Of a DNA stretch of 64,000 nt, positions 9,520 to 18,696 are shown piece after piece (position 1 is the first letter of the stretch; each line of letters begins with the position of its first letter). The DNA is from Eubacteriaceae bacterium (GTDB lineage Bacteria; Bacillota; Clostridia; Eubacteriales; Alkalibacteraceae). Under the pieces are notes generated by a model, which was not told the DNA's origin, did no database searches, and saw nothing but the letters and a program-made list of their open reading frames with translations. Both the position numbers and the translations under genes were made by a program. The DNA is taken from the NCBI GenBank assembly GCA_003446375.1, contig DMAW01000007.1, positions 22,887 to 86,886 on the forward strand. The letters run 5' to 3'.

Positions 9520-10203
9520 TCACATAGCTAAAAGCATCTTTTCCAATATGATACATGACTTCTTTGCCGATTCTTCCATAAACGAACCATAGTCAAGCTC
9601 AACCTCTTCATTGGCCTTGTCAGAAATCGCCCTGATAACTATAAATGGTATGTCGTTAAGATAGCACACATGAGCTATGGCTCCCCCTTCCATCTCAACG
9701 CACCACCCCTTAAAAGCATCGTGTAAAAATTCCTTTGTAACGCTGTCACCAATGGCTTGATCGCCGGTTAGTATCCTTCCCTTATGCAGGTGTCCGCTTC
9801 CGTTAATGCTGTCGCACGCATTAAGGAATCTCTTATCAGTCTTGAATATGCTTACATCCATTCCGGGTATTACCCCCCTTGGGTCTCCAAATATCGATGC
9901 ATCTATATCATGCTGCATCACTTCCGTTGCAATTACGATATCTCCTACTTCAAGGTCCGGATGCAACGCCCCTGCCACTCCACTGTTTATAATTGCTCCT
10001 ACATTAAATATATCAATCAATATCTGCGCGCACATAGTTGCATTTACTTTGCCGATTCCGGATTTGACAAGCACTATGGGGCTTTCATTAAGCATGCCTT
10101 CATAAAACACCAAGGTTGCTACCGTCCTTTGGCTCTTAAGCTTCATCTTTTCCTTTAACATGGCTATCTCTGTTTCCATTGCTCCGATTATTCCAATTCT
10201 CAT
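9520..10203 (-). CDS. mtnN: 5'-methylthioadenosine/S-adenosylhomocysteine nucleosidase
   Basis: 227 residues. Hydrolyses MTA and SAH to adenine and the thioribose or ribosylhomocysteine, recycling the by-products of methyl transfer and polyamine synthesis. Begins MRIGIIGAMETEIAML as in the Pfs/MtnN family; GIGKVNA lies near 50, VEMEGGAI (catalytic-site Glu) near 170 and SDKA near 195. GGAGG is eight bases before the ATG. It follows two AEC-family carriers and precedes alr. Confidence 0.95.
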   Translation of the reverse strand: MRIGIIGAMETEIAMLKEKMKLKSQRTVATLVFYEGMLNESPIVLVKSGIGKVNATMCAQILIDIFNVGAIINSGVAGALHPDLEVGDIVIATEVMQHDIDASIFGDPRGVIPGMDVSIFKTDKRFLNACDSINGSGHLHKGRILTGDQAIGDSVTKEFLHDAFKGWCVEMEGGAIAHVCYLNDIPFIVIRAISDKANEEVELDYGSFMEESAKKSCIILEKMLLAM

Positions 10204-10217
10204 GCTTTAAGCCTCCT

Positions 10218-11144
10218 CTAAACTACCAAAGTAAATATCCAAACCACTAAAGGTATGGTAAAAAGGGAAAAAAAGGTCGTCATAAATATTCCTTCTGAAG
10301 CAAGATCTACGTTATTGCCATAAGTCTTTGCCAATATTGCGCAAAGAGCCGCTACAGGCATTGCTACAATTATTACCGGTATCCCGATCAATAAATCATT
10401 GGAGACAAAATTCTTAAGGGCAAACAGCAACGCTACAGGCATTAGCACGAGCCTAAAAATGCTTACTATGTACAGGTTTCGATTTGAGAATATATTTTTA
10501 AAACTAACCGTAGCCAAAGAAGCACCTATAAATATCATCGACAAAGGGGTAGTAAGATCTCCCATCATGGTCAATGGCTTTAATGCTATTTCAGGTATCT
10601 CCACTGAAAACAAGAACAATGCAAAACCTATTACCGTTCCAATCAGCGCCGGAGATAAAAGACTTTTAAATTCAAACTTGCTCTTGCCTTTTTCCATAAG
10701 GTAAACGCCTACTGTAAATACCAGAGCGTTAAAGGGCAGGTTGAATAGCGCTGCATAAAATATGGATTCTTGGCCGAATATAGATATAAGCACAGGGAAT
10801 CCCATAAATGCAGCATTTGAAAATATCATCATAAATTGATATACGCCTTTGTCCCAGCTATTTCTGACACCTAATATCCAAGGCATCATCCAGGCCACCA
10901 AAAACTGAAGTCCATATGAAGGGATAGCAATTAACATTATTCCCCCTACATCACCTAGCCTGTCCCATGAAAACGGAAGCTGCATCGAAGATACTATAAG
11001 AGCCGGCATGGTTACATGAGTGATGAATTTGGGAATATTGTCCGCCATCTCTTTACCGATTAGATTTATCTTTCTTGTTAAGTATCCAATGATTCCAATT
11101 GCAAAAAGTGTGAATATCGAAATAAAAACATTGTAAAAATTCAT
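10218..11144 (-). CDS. AEC-family (auxin efflux carrier/malate permease-like) transporter, copy 1
   Basis: 308 residues with about ten hydrophobic segments in two five-helix halves. N-terminal MNFYNVF leads straight into a membrane helix; N-PKFITHVTMPALI and the second-half stretch near PVAALCAILAKTYGNN match the AEC/membrane transport family. Family members export or import organic acids, and the substrate cannot be told. It lies 14 bases before mtnN and 32 bases after a paralogue of the same length and plan, so this is a tandem duplication. Confidence 0.85.
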   Translation of the reverse strand: MNFYNVFISIFTLFAIGIIGYLTRKINLIGKEMADNIPKFITHVTMPALIVSSMQLPFSWDRLGDVGGIMLIAIPSYGLQFLVAWMMPWILGVRNSWDKGVYQFMMIFSNAAFMGFPVLISIFGQESIFYAALFNLPFNALVFTVGVYLMEKGKSKFEFKSLLSPALIGTVIGFALFLFSVEIPEIALKPLTMMGDLTTPLSMIFIGASLATVSFKNIFSNRNLYIVSIFRLVLMPVALLFALKNFVSNDLLIGIPVIIVAMPVAALCAILAKTYGNNVDLASEGIFMTTFFSLFTIPLVVWIFTLVV

Positions 11145-11176
11145 TTGCCTGTTATTCCTCCCAAGCTGTTCAACTT

Positions 11177-12100
11177 CTATACCATGAGCAATAAAGTTGC
11201 CACGATGGGTATAGTCACCATGGACAGTAAAGTCGTCATAAACACTCCCGAAGACGCAAGATCCACATTGTTGTCATACTCTTTTGCAAATATGGTACAA
11301 AGCGTGGCTACCGGCATTGCGTGTATGATAACAGGCACGCCTCTTGCTATTTCGTTTGTCACAAATCCTTTTATCACAATCAGCAAAATTATTGGTATAG
11401 CTAAGAGCCTGATAAAAGAGATAATGTACATTCTCTTATTGACAAATATTTTTTCAAATTTCAAATCAATCATCGATGCGCCAATAAAAAGCATCGCAAG
11501 AGGAGTCGTCAAGCCTCCCACTATTTCTAAAGGCTGATTAATAAAATCCGTTAGCTTTATCTGCGTAAAGAACAAAAAAAGTCCAATCACTGTGGCCGCC
11601 ATTCCGGGGTTCAACAATTCCTTATAATTAAATTTCCTAATCCTGCTATCCATCATTTTAACCCCTAAGGTCATTATCAAAACCCTGTAAGGAATTATAT
11701 ATATAGCTCCGAAAAAAATCGCCTCTTCACCAAAAATCGTCGCCAATACAGGAATCCCTATGAATCCTGAGTTTTGAAACATCACCATGAACTGATATAT
11801 TCCTTTTTCATGCTTGTCGGCCAAACCAAAAATACCCGGGATCAAAGCGACAAAACCATATTGTATGACGAAAGCCACGACTCCTACCAGAAGCATAAGT
11901 CCCATATCTGCTACCTTGTCCCAGGTATACTCTATCTGCATCGAAGATATGATCAGACAAGGCAAAGTCACTTCTGTGATAAGCTTCGGTATGTTTGAAT
12001 TAGCTTCATCTTTTAGAACATCTTTTTTTCGTATTAAATAGCCTACGGCACCCAATATAAAAAGGGTTGCTATGGCAACGAACATATTATAAAAATTCAC
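11177..12100 (-). CDS. AEC-family transporter, copy 2
   Basis: 307 residues, probably initiating at GTG (12100) with GGAGG upstream. It has the same architecture as copy 1 (MNFYNMFV, then N-PKLITEVTLPCLIISSMQ and late PVATLCTIFAKEYDNN) and aligns along its full length, but is clearly divergent, so the duplication is old. It is the first gene of the apparent unit AEC2-AEC1-mtnN-alr. Ten membrane segments are expected in the cytoplasmic membrane. Confidence 0.85.
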   Translation of the reverse strand: MNFYNMFVAIATLFILGAVGYLIRKKDVLKDEANSNIPKLITEVTLPCLIISSMQIEYTWDKVADMGLMLLVGVVAFVIQYGFVALIPGIFGLADKHEKGIYQFMVMFQNSGFIGIPVLATIFGEEAIFFGAIYIIPYRVLIMTLGVKMMDSRIRKFNYKELLNPGMAATVIGLFLFFTQIKLTDFINQPLEIVGGLTTPLAMLFIGASMIDLKFEKIFVNKRMYIISFIRLLAIPIILLIVIKGFVTNEIARGVPVIIHAMPVATLCTIFAKEYDNNVDLASSGVFMTTLLSMVTIPIVATLLLMV

Positions 12101-12161
12101 CCTTAATCTTTACCTCCACAATTTATAATCGACTAACTATACAATTATCTCATTAATTCCC

Positions 12162-12187
12162 TTGAAAATGAAGCTTATTATCATTTT
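12162..12187. promoter_or_regulatory. Possible operator between AEC2 and deoD
   Basis: An AAAATGA arm (12165-12171) and a TCATTTT arm (12181-12187) form a 7-bp inverted repeat with a nine-base spacer in the 200-base divergent promoter region. It could serve either direction. No regulator family is assignable from this alone. Confidence 0.3.
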
Positions 12188-12300
12188 AATTCAATTTGAG
12201 ATTTAATGTCAACGAAACTGTATACAAAATTCATTTATTTGCTTTATCTATTCAATTCTGTTATATATAAAGTATAAAAAAAATGAAAAGAGGCGATTGC

Positions 12301-12999
12301 ATGACAGTACATATCGGAGCTAAAAAAGGAGACTTTTCTAAAACGGTCCTAATGCCTGGAGATCCACTAAGAGCAAAGTTCATTGCCGAACATTACTTAT
12401 CTGAAGTCTCTCAGATAACATCGGTTCGTGGCATGCTTGGGTACACAGGTAAATACAAAAATAAAAAAGTATCCGTAATGGGATCTGGCATGGGGATGCC
12501 CTCTATGGGGATTTATTCTTATGAACTTTATACGGAATACGACGTGGAGAATATCATTAGGATAGGTTCCTGCGGCTCATTCCAAGAAGACGTTAAAGTA
12601 CGGGACATAGTACTTGCCATGGGTGCCTGCACAAACAGCAATTTTGCTTCACAATACGGGTTGCCTGGAACATTCAGCCCGATAGCGGATTATGGCCTGT
12701 TAAGCAGATCCGTAGAAATTGCCAATACAAAAAATATCCCTGTAAAAGTGGGCAATGCATTGTCTAGCGATATCTTTTACGATGACAATCCAAAGGCTTG
12801 GGAGAAATGGGCAAAGATGGGCGTAATGGTGGTGGAAATGGAAGCCGCCGCTTTGTACATGAATGCAGCTCGACTAAATAAAAACGCTTTAGCCTTACTG
12901 ACTGTAAGCGACAGCTTGGTTACAGGGGAGCTTACTACTGCCCAAGAGCGTGAAAAGACTTTTACGGATATGATGGAAATAGCTTTGGAACTAGCATAA
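12301..12999 (+). CDS. deoD: Purine nucleoside phosphorylase, hexameric (DeoD) type
   Basis: 232 residues from ATG 12301, preceded by GAGG eight bases upstream; the upstream in-frame ATG at 12283 lacks a ribosome site. Phosphorolysis of purine (deoxy)nucleosides to base and pentose-1-phosphate. Starts TVHIGAKKGDFSKTVLMPGDPLRAK, in which GDPLRAK supplies phosphate contacts; VEMEAAALY lies near 180 and the acidic catalytic residue sits in TVSDS near 205. It is a single-gene unit ended by the hairpin at 13001-13017. Confidence 0.94.
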   Translation: MTVHIGAKKGDFSKTVLMPGDPLRAKFIAEHYLSEVSQITSVRGMLGYTGKYKNKKVSVMGSGMGMPSMGIYSYELYTEYDVENIIRIGSCGSFQEDVKVRDIVLAMGACTNSNFASQYGLPGTFSPIADYGLLSRSVEIANTKNIPVKVGNALSSDIFYDDNPKAWEKWAKMGVMVVEMEAAALYMNAARLNKNALALLTVSDSLVTGELTTAQEREKTFTDMMEIALELA

Positions 13000-13000
13000 A

Positions 13001-13017
13001 AGGGAGCTTAGCTCCCT
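13001..13017. terminator. Bidirectional terminator between deoD and the ABC ATPase gene
   Basis: A 7-bp stem AGGGAGC/GCTCCCT with loop TTA and short T tracts on both strands lies between two convergent genes (stops at 12999 and 13019). Confidence 0.75.
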
Positions 13018-13018
13018 T

Positions 13019-13705
13019 TCATCTACTAACATCCATCTCAATTTTCCCGTCTTTTATCTCCACTATTCTATCGGCCTTTTCAGCTATCCGCCTGTCATGT
13101 GTTATGATTACAAATGTAGTCTCAGATCTTTCATTTATCTCCCTTAAATTTTTATAGATATTTTCCGTAGAATCCGAATCTAAATTGCCTGTAGGCTCAT
13201 CTGCCAGAATTATTTCAGGATTGTTCATGAGTGCCCTGGCGATAGCTGTTCTTTGTTGCTGCCCCCCTGACATGTTGTTTGCAGGATTGTTCTTAACCTT
13301 TGACAAGCCTACCATGTCCATAAGCTCCTCTGCTTTTTTAAAAGTACTCTTATCAACACCTCCACCCTTGATCCTGTGTGGCATCAAAACGTTTTCAAGC
13401 GCCGTGAATTCAGGTAGTAGATAATGAAACTGAAAGATAAACCCCAACGTCGAATTTCTTAGATCTGCCAATTGTTTCTTGGCAAGGATGCTAACGTCCC
13501 TATCACCTATTAATACCTTTCCGGCAGTAGGTTTATCGAGAGTTCCAATTATGTTTAAAAGCGTGCTCTTCCCGCTTCCTGAAGCTCCAATTATGCTGTT
13601 GAAACTCCCTCTTTCAAATGCCAAGTCTAAATCAAATAGCACTTGAGTCTTTATTTTATCTCCGTAAATTTTGCTCACTTTTTCAAGTTTTATAATATCA
13701 GCCAT
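13019..13705 (-). CDS. ABC transporter ATP-binding protein, MacB/LolD-like
   Basis: 228 residues. Walker A GASGSGKST (40-48), signature MSGGQQQR near 145, Walker B ILADEPTGNLD and the switch His in ITHD. The PTGNLD form and size are typical of LolD/MacB/FtsE-type ATPases that drive an FtsX-like permease for mechanotransmission or lipoprotein/peptide export. It overlaps the permease gene by eight bases. It is the last gene of a unit whose first genes encode a PHP protein and a cobalamin-binding protein. Confidence 0.92.
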   Translation of the reverse strand: MADIIKLEKVSKIYGDKIKTQVLFDLDLAFERGSFNSIIGASGSGKSTLLNIIGTLDKPTAGKVLIGDRDVSILAKKQLADLRNSTLGFIFQFHYLLPEFTALENVLMPHRIKGGGVDKSTFKKAEELMDMVGLSKVKNNPANNMSGGQQQRTAIARALMNNPEIILADEPTGNLDSDSTENIYKNLREINERSETTFVIITHDRRIAEKADRIVEIKDGKIEMDVSR

Positions 13706-14855
13706 TTCTGATCACCTCTATTGGATTGAGTTTAAGGGATTTTCTTGCGGGAATAAAAGAAGCTACTAGGCTTGCAAGTATGGCAATGCCTCCTGACAAT
13801 GCAATAAATCCGTAGTTTATGTAAAACGCGATGACTGGAGTCCCATCAGGGTTTAATGCAAATGTAGTAAAAGCCACTGAAAGCCCCAGCCCCAAAGCTA
13901 CCCCTAGCATTGCACCGAATACCCCCAATATCAATCCTTGAAGCAAAAATATCCTGCTGGCATCTCCGTCTCTTATTCCCATTGCCTTTAGAATTCCAAT
14001 TTCTTTGGATTTTTGCATTACTGTAATTGCAAGAACACTGGATATGCCCAGCACTACAGATATCATAACGAAAACCTGAATCATTATGCTGGATATGCTT
14101 TGACCGTTTAGTCCGCTCAAAAGCTCCTGGTTTTGAGCTTTCCAATTATCGATTATCAAATCCTCATTATCTATCCTATTGTTGATGGAATCTGCAATAA
14201 TATCCGCCGCAAAGACATCCTGCACCTGCATTTCAATAGAAGTCACTTCATCCCCATAATCAAATAATCCTTGAGCAGTTTTGATGTCTGTAATTACCCA
14301 TGAGGAATTTATTGAGGATACCCTAAAGTCATAAAAACCTGAAATTCTATATTCCTCTATACGTCCGCTTGCAGTAGCCAGTTTCATCTCTTCGTTTAAC
14401 GACAATCCCAATTCATCTTTTAAGTTTAATCCGGCTATGACTTCGCCTTCTTTAGGCAATCTTCCTTCAACAAGCTTTTCTTCGATGGAATATATCCCCT
14501 CAGCGTCTTCAAAAATCCATCCCCTGACAATAACCGGGTCGCTTCTGTCATCCTTCAACAGAAATGCCGGTCCATCCGCTGCAGCGCTTATAGCGCTTAA
14601 ACCCGGTTCATTTTCTTTTATTTCATCAATCGCTTCTTCCCAATTTTCAATAACAGCTGCTTCTTTAGTAGCACTTATGGTTATTTGAGGCGAGTTTCCT
14701 ATCGTGGTATTTACAAGATCCTGCTGCAATCCCTGAATGAGAAGTCCAATAAAAACCTGGACAGAAACACCTATAGCTATCCCAGTAACGATCAAAAAAG
14801 TCTGCGCTAGATTGAATTTTAAAAATCGAGCTGCAATTTTAAACGAAAGTCTCAT
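13698..14855 (-). CDS. ABC transporter permease, MacB/FtsX-type
   Basis: 385 residues. One N-terminal membrane helix (about 15-40), a large extracytoplasmic MacB-like domain (about 45-255), then three membrane helices (about 262-290, 310-340, 350-375) ending with FIPARKSLKLNPIEVIRNG, the usual FtsX-domain finish. These permeases generally do not pump across the membrane by themselves but transmit ATPase motion to an outside substrate. Its ATG overlaps the stop of the cobalamin-binding gene by four bases (ATGA), so the two are coupled. Substrate unknown. Confidence 0.9.
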   Translation of the reverse strand: MRLSFKIAARFLKFNLAQTFLIVTGIAIGVSVQVFIGLLIQGLQQDLVNTTIGNSPQITISATKEAAVIENWEEAIDEIKENEPGLSAISAAADGPAFLLKDDRSDPVIVRGWIFEDAEGIYSIEEKLVEGRLPKEGEVIAGLNLKDELGLSLNEEMKLATASGRIEEYRISGFYDFRVSSINSSWVITDIKTAQGLFDYGDEVTSIEMQVQDVFAADIIADSINNRIDNEDLIIDNWKAQNQELLSGLNGQSISSIMIQVFVMISVVLGISSVLAITVMQKSKEIGILKAMGIRDGDASRIFLLQGLILGVFGAMLGVALGLGLSVAFTTFALNPDGTPVIAFYINYGFIALSGGIAILASLVASFIPARKSLKLNPIEVIRNG

Positions 14856-15511
14856 TGAAAGTCACCTCCGTTTAAAAGCTTTTTCAAATCTTCAAAGTTA
14901 AACACATATCCATCTACGTCCATTTGCCGCTCATTTTTAATATCCTTTGAAAAAGCGCTTCCACCGACAAAAATCTTCACTTCTCCGTCAAGCTCTTTTC
15001 TTAACAAGTCTACTGTTTTCCTTGCAGAAAATAAATTGTAGGGGTTTGTAACGCTTATGGCAACTATATCTAGATCTAGTTGTCTGGCAATACTTATAAA
15101 CTCGTAATCAGGGGTGCTGCTTCCTACAAAGACTGCTTCCCAGTTAAGGAGTGTAAAGTAATCTGCAGCTATTCTGGCTCCCATATCGTGATATTCACCA
15201 TCAGGGCATAAAATTGCCACCTTCTTTACGGGTGCCTCGCCAAAATTTTTTGCCCTTTCTTCCAATACATATGGATAAAGGCTCTCAATCACAGTTCGCG
15301 CTATGGCGTTTCTTACGTGTTCCTTCCATATGCAAAGGTCGTGCTCATCGTTGTGGCACCTTATATTGTTCATTGCCTTGGCAAGAACCTTTTCATAAAA
15401 CTCCACTATTTCTATTTGCTTATTCTTAATAAGTGAAATAGAAAATGTCACCGCTTCGCTTTTGCTTTCGTCTTCTAGCAATTCTTTAAACTTTTCATAA
15501 AACGCCTCCAT
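14852..15511 (-). CDS. Cobalamin-binding protein with four-helix cap and Rossmann-like B12 domain, no DNA-binding domain
   Basis: 219 residues. Residues 1-90 are a helical cap of the B12-binding_2 type with Trp62 and the Glu64-His65 pair that in CarH/LitR proteins contacts the upper face of cobalamin. Residues 95-210 are a B12-binding flavodoxin-like domain with Glu106-x-His108-x-x-Gly111, the lower-ligand motif (Glu instead of the usual Asp, as in CarH/LitR), and VGGSAF near 183. Unlike CarH there is no MerR helix-turn-helix, and unlike methyltransferases no partner enzyme is near. It is coupled to the MacB-like permease by a four-base overlap. Likely a B12 or light sensor, or a corrinoid carrier. 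Confidence 0.8.
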   Translation of the reverse strand: MEAFYEKFKELLEDESKSEAVTFSISLIKNKQIEIVEFYEKVLAKAMNNIRCHNDEHDLCIWKEHVRNAIARTVIESLYPYVLEERAKNFGEAPVKKVAILCPDGEYHDMGARIAADYFTLLNWEAVFVGSSTPDYEFISIARQLDLDIVAISVTNPYNLFSARKTVDLLRKELDGEVKIFVGGSAFSKDIKNERQMDVDGYVFNFEDLKKLLNGGDFQ

Positions 15512-15538
15512 GGGCGCACCTGCCTTTCTAAAAAGAAG

Positions 15539-16432
15539 TCACCCCACTCTGATTTGATCTCTTCTTTTTTTCAGGTTTTCTACTATCTTGTAATCCATAA
15601 TCCCAAGCTGTCCCAGCCTAATACTTGGTTTGTATCTTCCGTGAAAATCGCTTCCGGTAGTGTAGATCAAATCCCTTTCCAAGCAATATTTAAGGTATGT
15701 CTTGATATCGTCCTCAGTGTGGGTAGTGTAGTATACTTCTACCCCCTCTAGGCCTTCTTGAACCAAAGAATCCATAAACCTTTTATCATTAAAATCAACT
15801 CTCATCTGATCGTATCCGGGATGAGCAAGTACAGGTACTCCTCCACTTGCCTTTACTGCTTTGATGAAGTCTGATGTATCCGGAATATAATGTGGCGTAT
15901 AAAAAGGTTTTCCGTAAGCCAAAAGCCTTACGCTTATCTGATGCACCGGATTTTCATATTTTTTATATTCATCTATAAGAGGATGATTTGCGTTTCGCTC
16001 ATCATAAAACATGGCATATGCCGCCGAAGAAAATAGAGGCGGTGTATCTCTGCAAAACTCCCTAGCCTTATCCTCTTCAGCATAAAGGCCCTTTTTCCTA
16101 AACAATTTTATTTGTTCTGTAAGCCACCGATCTCTGTCCGCTGCAATGTTTTTTATCAATCTGTTTATCTCTAAAGCATCAGTATCAAAACAGTATCCCA
16201 GCATATGCAAAAACTTTTCGTCCTTCTTGCAAAAGAGCTCTGTTCCCGAAAGAGCTTCTACACCGTATTGAGGCGCCTTTTTTATCGTCTCTGAAACGCA
16301 GTCGATGGAATCGTGATCTGTAATGGCAATAACTCCCACACCTTCATCAACGGCCAGCATTAGTATCTCATCCGGAGAAAGCTCTCCGTCACTGCTTGCT
16401 TTGGTATGAACATGCAAATCTATCTTATTCAT
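15539..16432 (-). CDS. PHP-domain phosphoesterase (RNase AM/YciV-like)
   Basis: 297 residues from ATG 16432 (GGAGG six bases upstream; the GTG three bases earlier is less likely). The N-terminus carries the metal ligands IDLHVHTKASSDG and AITDHDSIDC, then LAHPGY near 200 and GSDFHG near 266, the PHP metal site order. Members include 5'-3' exonucleases/3',5'-nucleoside bisphosphate phosphatases; a histidinol phosphatase is less likely by length and motif. It is first in a four-gene minus-strand unit with the cobalamin-binding protein (27-base gap) and ABC pair. Confidence 0.85.
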   Translation of the reverse strand: MNKIDLHVHTKASSDGELSPDEILMLAVDEGVGVIAITDHDSIDCVSETIKKAPQYGVEALSGTELFCKKDEKFLHMLGYCFDTDALEINRLIKNIAADRDRWLTEQIKLFRKKGLYAEEDKAREFCRDTPPLFSSAAYAMFYDERNANHPLIDEYKKYENPVHQISVRLLAYGKPFYTPHYIPDTSDFIKAVKASGGVPVLAHPGYDQMRVDFNDKRFMDSLVQEGLEGVEVYYTTHTEDDIKTYLKYCLERDLIYTTGSDFHGRYKPSIRLGQLGIMDYKIVENLKKRRDQIRVG

Positions 16433-16585
16433 CACGCACCTCCAAAATTATCTTGATTAAATCCTACCACAATGGAATAACCCAAGCAACAGAGGTATTT
16501 TTAATTTGGTTTTAATTATTGGATAATGGGTATTTAATACTACTGAAAGATAATAAAATCAAATCCATGAAGGGAATGAATTTAA

Positions 16586-16819
16586 ATGAAAAGACTCTAC
16601 AAAAATAAGGCTCAAGGAAAAATTTCAGGTGTTTGTCAAGGAGTAGCAGAATATTTTGATATCGATCCTTCCATCGTCAGGGTAATCTGGGCAATTACTT
16701 TCTTTTGGGGTGGCGCAGGTTTGTTTCTCTATATCATCTGTGCGATAGTTCTGCCGGATAAAAGCGAACTTGACTTTAACGACTATACCGTTAAACCCCT
16801 AGACAAGGAAGAGGAGTAA
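16586..16819 (+). CDS. PspC-domain membrane protein
   Basis: 77 residues. A single PspC domain: K-LYKNKAQGKISGVCQGVAEYFDIDP, then IVRVIWAITFFWGGAGLFLYIICAIVLP as a membrane hairpin. Small stand-alone PspC proteins are linked to envelope stress but their job in clostridia is not defined. Ribosome site AAGGGA precedes the ATG. It is followed after ten bases by an MBL-fold gene, and the two may form one unit. Confidence 0.88.
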   Translation: MKRLYKNKAQGKISGVCQGVAEYFDIDPSIVRVIWAITFFWGGAGLFLYIICAIVLPDKSELDFNDYTVKPLDKEEE

Positions 16820-16829
16820 TCGGTAATTT

Positions 16830-17567
16830 ATGAAAATAATTCCCTTAGCCAACACAGGTTTTTTACTAAAAAGCACCGCAGAGGATAAGACGATATTGAT
16901 CGATGCCATCAACACGGAAAAGGTATACCCTTTTGCCTCTTTGCCCGAGGCTACCTTACAGGATATGATATCAGGCAACTATCCTTTTGAAAGCATCGAT
17001 CTAATTTTATTTACTCATCATCACAAGGATCATTTTAATGCCGAAAACACCCTCAAGGTCTTAGACGCACATCCGGAATCCATGGTGTTTTCAACCATCC
17101 AGACTTACAATATTCTGATTAATCATGATAGGTGCTCATCCGAACTAAAAAAAAGGATATTTTTTGGCGAAGTTCCTCTAAAGAAGACCCTTGCTTTTAA
17201 TGTAAATAAAGTCTCATTTTATGCAACCAGGCTTATGCATTCAGGCGATCAGTACAAGGATGTGCAAAACTACTGCTTTAGCTTAAACCTTAACGATGAG
17301 ATTATATTTCACTGCGGAGACGCTCATCATTCAATTGAAAACTATCAGGATACAGGGATATCCAAGCTAAATATAACTATTGCCCTTCTTGACTTTCCTT
17401 ATATTACTCTTTCATCAGGGCGAAATGTTATAAAAGATTATATTAAACCAAAAAAAATCCACCTGATGCATCTCCCTTTAGCTTCAGAAGATAAATTCGG
17501 ATGGATTAAAGCTGTTGAAAAAGCTGTTGAAAAATTTACATATGAGTTACCTGAAATAATTGTATAA
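16830..17567 (+). CDS. MBL-fold metal-dependent hydrolase
   Basis: 245 residues. The metallo-beta-lactamase motif HxHxDH is at His63-x-His65-x-Asp67-His68 (FTHHHKDHF), and a later HCGDAH supplies the third histidine and bridging Asp. It has the compact UlaG/RomA-like layout rather than a glyoxalase II or RNase Z layout. Substrate cannot be inferred. It converges on the CmpB-like gene with only three bases between stops, and no clear terminator separates them. Confidence 0.82.
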   Translation: MKIIPLANTGFLLKSTAEDKTILIDAINTEKVYPFASLPEATLQDMISGNYPFESIDLILFTHHHKDHFNAENTLKVLDAHPESMVFSTIQTYNILINHDRCSSELKKRIFFGEVPLKKTLAFNVNKVSFYATRLMHSGDQYKDVQNYCFSLNLNDEIIFHCGDAHHSIENYQDTGISKLNITIALLDFPYITLSSGRNVIKDYIKPKKIHLMHLPLASEDKFGWIKAVEKAVEKFTYELPEIIV

Positions 17568-17570
17568 TTC

Positions 17571-18515
17571 TCACCTGCGTCCATTTTTGTATTCTTTGAT
17601 GCTTTTAAGGGTTTTTGCAAATCGCTTTGATTTTGATTTCGGGTAAGCTTTAGTAAGGTGGGATCTTGATAGACGCTTTCTTAGCTGTTCGTACCTGCTT
17701 AAGCTATTGCTTCCATTTTCTTTCTTTGCCTGCCTCAACTCCATGAAGTCTTTTTTCAGCTCTTCTCCTATTTCATTCATACTGATATTGCCAAGGTATG
17801 TGACGTATTTTTTATACACATTATCGTGGAAATATTCTGTCTGAGATTTTATGTCAGCCTTAAGGTCTTGAAACCTGGCATAAAGCTCTTCTGTAAAGAG
17901 AAGGCCTTTTTCTTCAAGTTCTTCGATATTTTCCAAAATATTTTCTGTTATATCTTTAGATAAATGCTGCATTTTTTCGATTATGACTTTGTAATCTACC
18001 ATAGCTTTTACGGTAAATACAATGTCTATCAGTATATATGCAACTAGAATGCTAATAACTATTTCCCCAATATTTAATGGAATCATGTCTATGAAACCTT
18101 CCACCAAGGGATGCACTGCCTTAATAACAAATATGCCTCCGATTCCCCACATAATCGAAAACCTCAGGCATATAAAGCCGTTTAAGTTGTATTTTCTTTC
18201 CGAATAATCCCACCATCTAGTATGAAACATCTTGTCTAATATCATGCCAACTAGATATTCAACCACGGACGAAAAGAAAAAAATAAAAATAAATATTCCG
18301 ATGTAGCTGTCATAAAGGTTGAAAATTCCATTTTCCTTCAAGCTATCAAATATTAAAAGCAAAAATGCCATCCCTGTGCCATAGATAGGACATAGCGGAC
18401 CATACAAAAAACCTCTATTGATGAATCTTTTATGATAAATGAAGGCATATATCACTTCAGTTATCCATCCTAAAAATGAATAGAGAAAAAAGTGAAATAA
18501 AAATGAATAAAGCAT
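17571..18515 (-). CDS. CmpB-like putative ABC transporter permease (ABC_trans_CmpB family)
   Basis: 314 residues. The N-terminal 175 residues hold five or six membrane segments with the family's FLGWITEVIY and NRGFLYGPLCPIYG motifs and the WWDYSERKYNLNGFICL stretch. Residues 180-314 are a charged, helical, probably coiled-coil cytoplasmic tail. The family name implies transport, but no ATPase partner is adjacent and function is not demonstrated. It is a single-gene minus-strand unit. Confidence 0.8.
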   Translation of the reverse strand: MLYSFLFHFFLYSFLGWITEVIYAFIYHKRFINRGFLYGPLCPIYGTGMAFLLLIFDSLKENGIFNLYDSYIGIFIFIFFFSSVVEYLVGMILDKMFHTRWWDYSERKYNLNGFICLRFSIMWGIGGIFVIKAVHPLVEGFIDMIPLNIGEIVISILVAYILIDIVFTVKAMVDYKVIIEKMQHLSKDITENILENIEELEEKGLLFTEELYARFQDLKADIKSQTEYFHDNVYKKYVTYLGNISMNEIGEELKKDFMELRQAKKENGSNSLSRYEQLRKRLSRSHLTKAYPKSKSKRFAKTLKSIKEYKNGRR

Positions 18516-18635
18516 ATATGTCTTCAGCTCCTTTTCCCTATAGTGTGATGATTATATTATAACACAATTTGATAAAATCCAAACTCCTATGATTCTATGA
18601 TTGACTTAGTCTTATGAAAACAACGCTCAATTTTG

Positions 18636-18675
18636 CGAACATATGTTTGTATTTTGTCTTTTTTTATGCTATATT
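18636..18675 (+). promoter_or_regulatory. LexA-type SOS box overlapping the promoter of the radical SAM pair
   Basis: CGAACATATGTTTG at 18636-18649 fits the Gram-positive LexA/DinR pattern (CGAAC-N4-GTTYG). It overlaps a candidate -35 element TTGTAT (18647-18652), spaced 17 bases from TATATT (18670-18675). A repressor bound here would block RNA polymerase directly. The sequence match is seen; LexA control is inferred, since no lexA gene is in the window. Confidence 0.7.
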
Positions 18676-18696
18676 TAAGTTGCAGAGGTGATTTTA

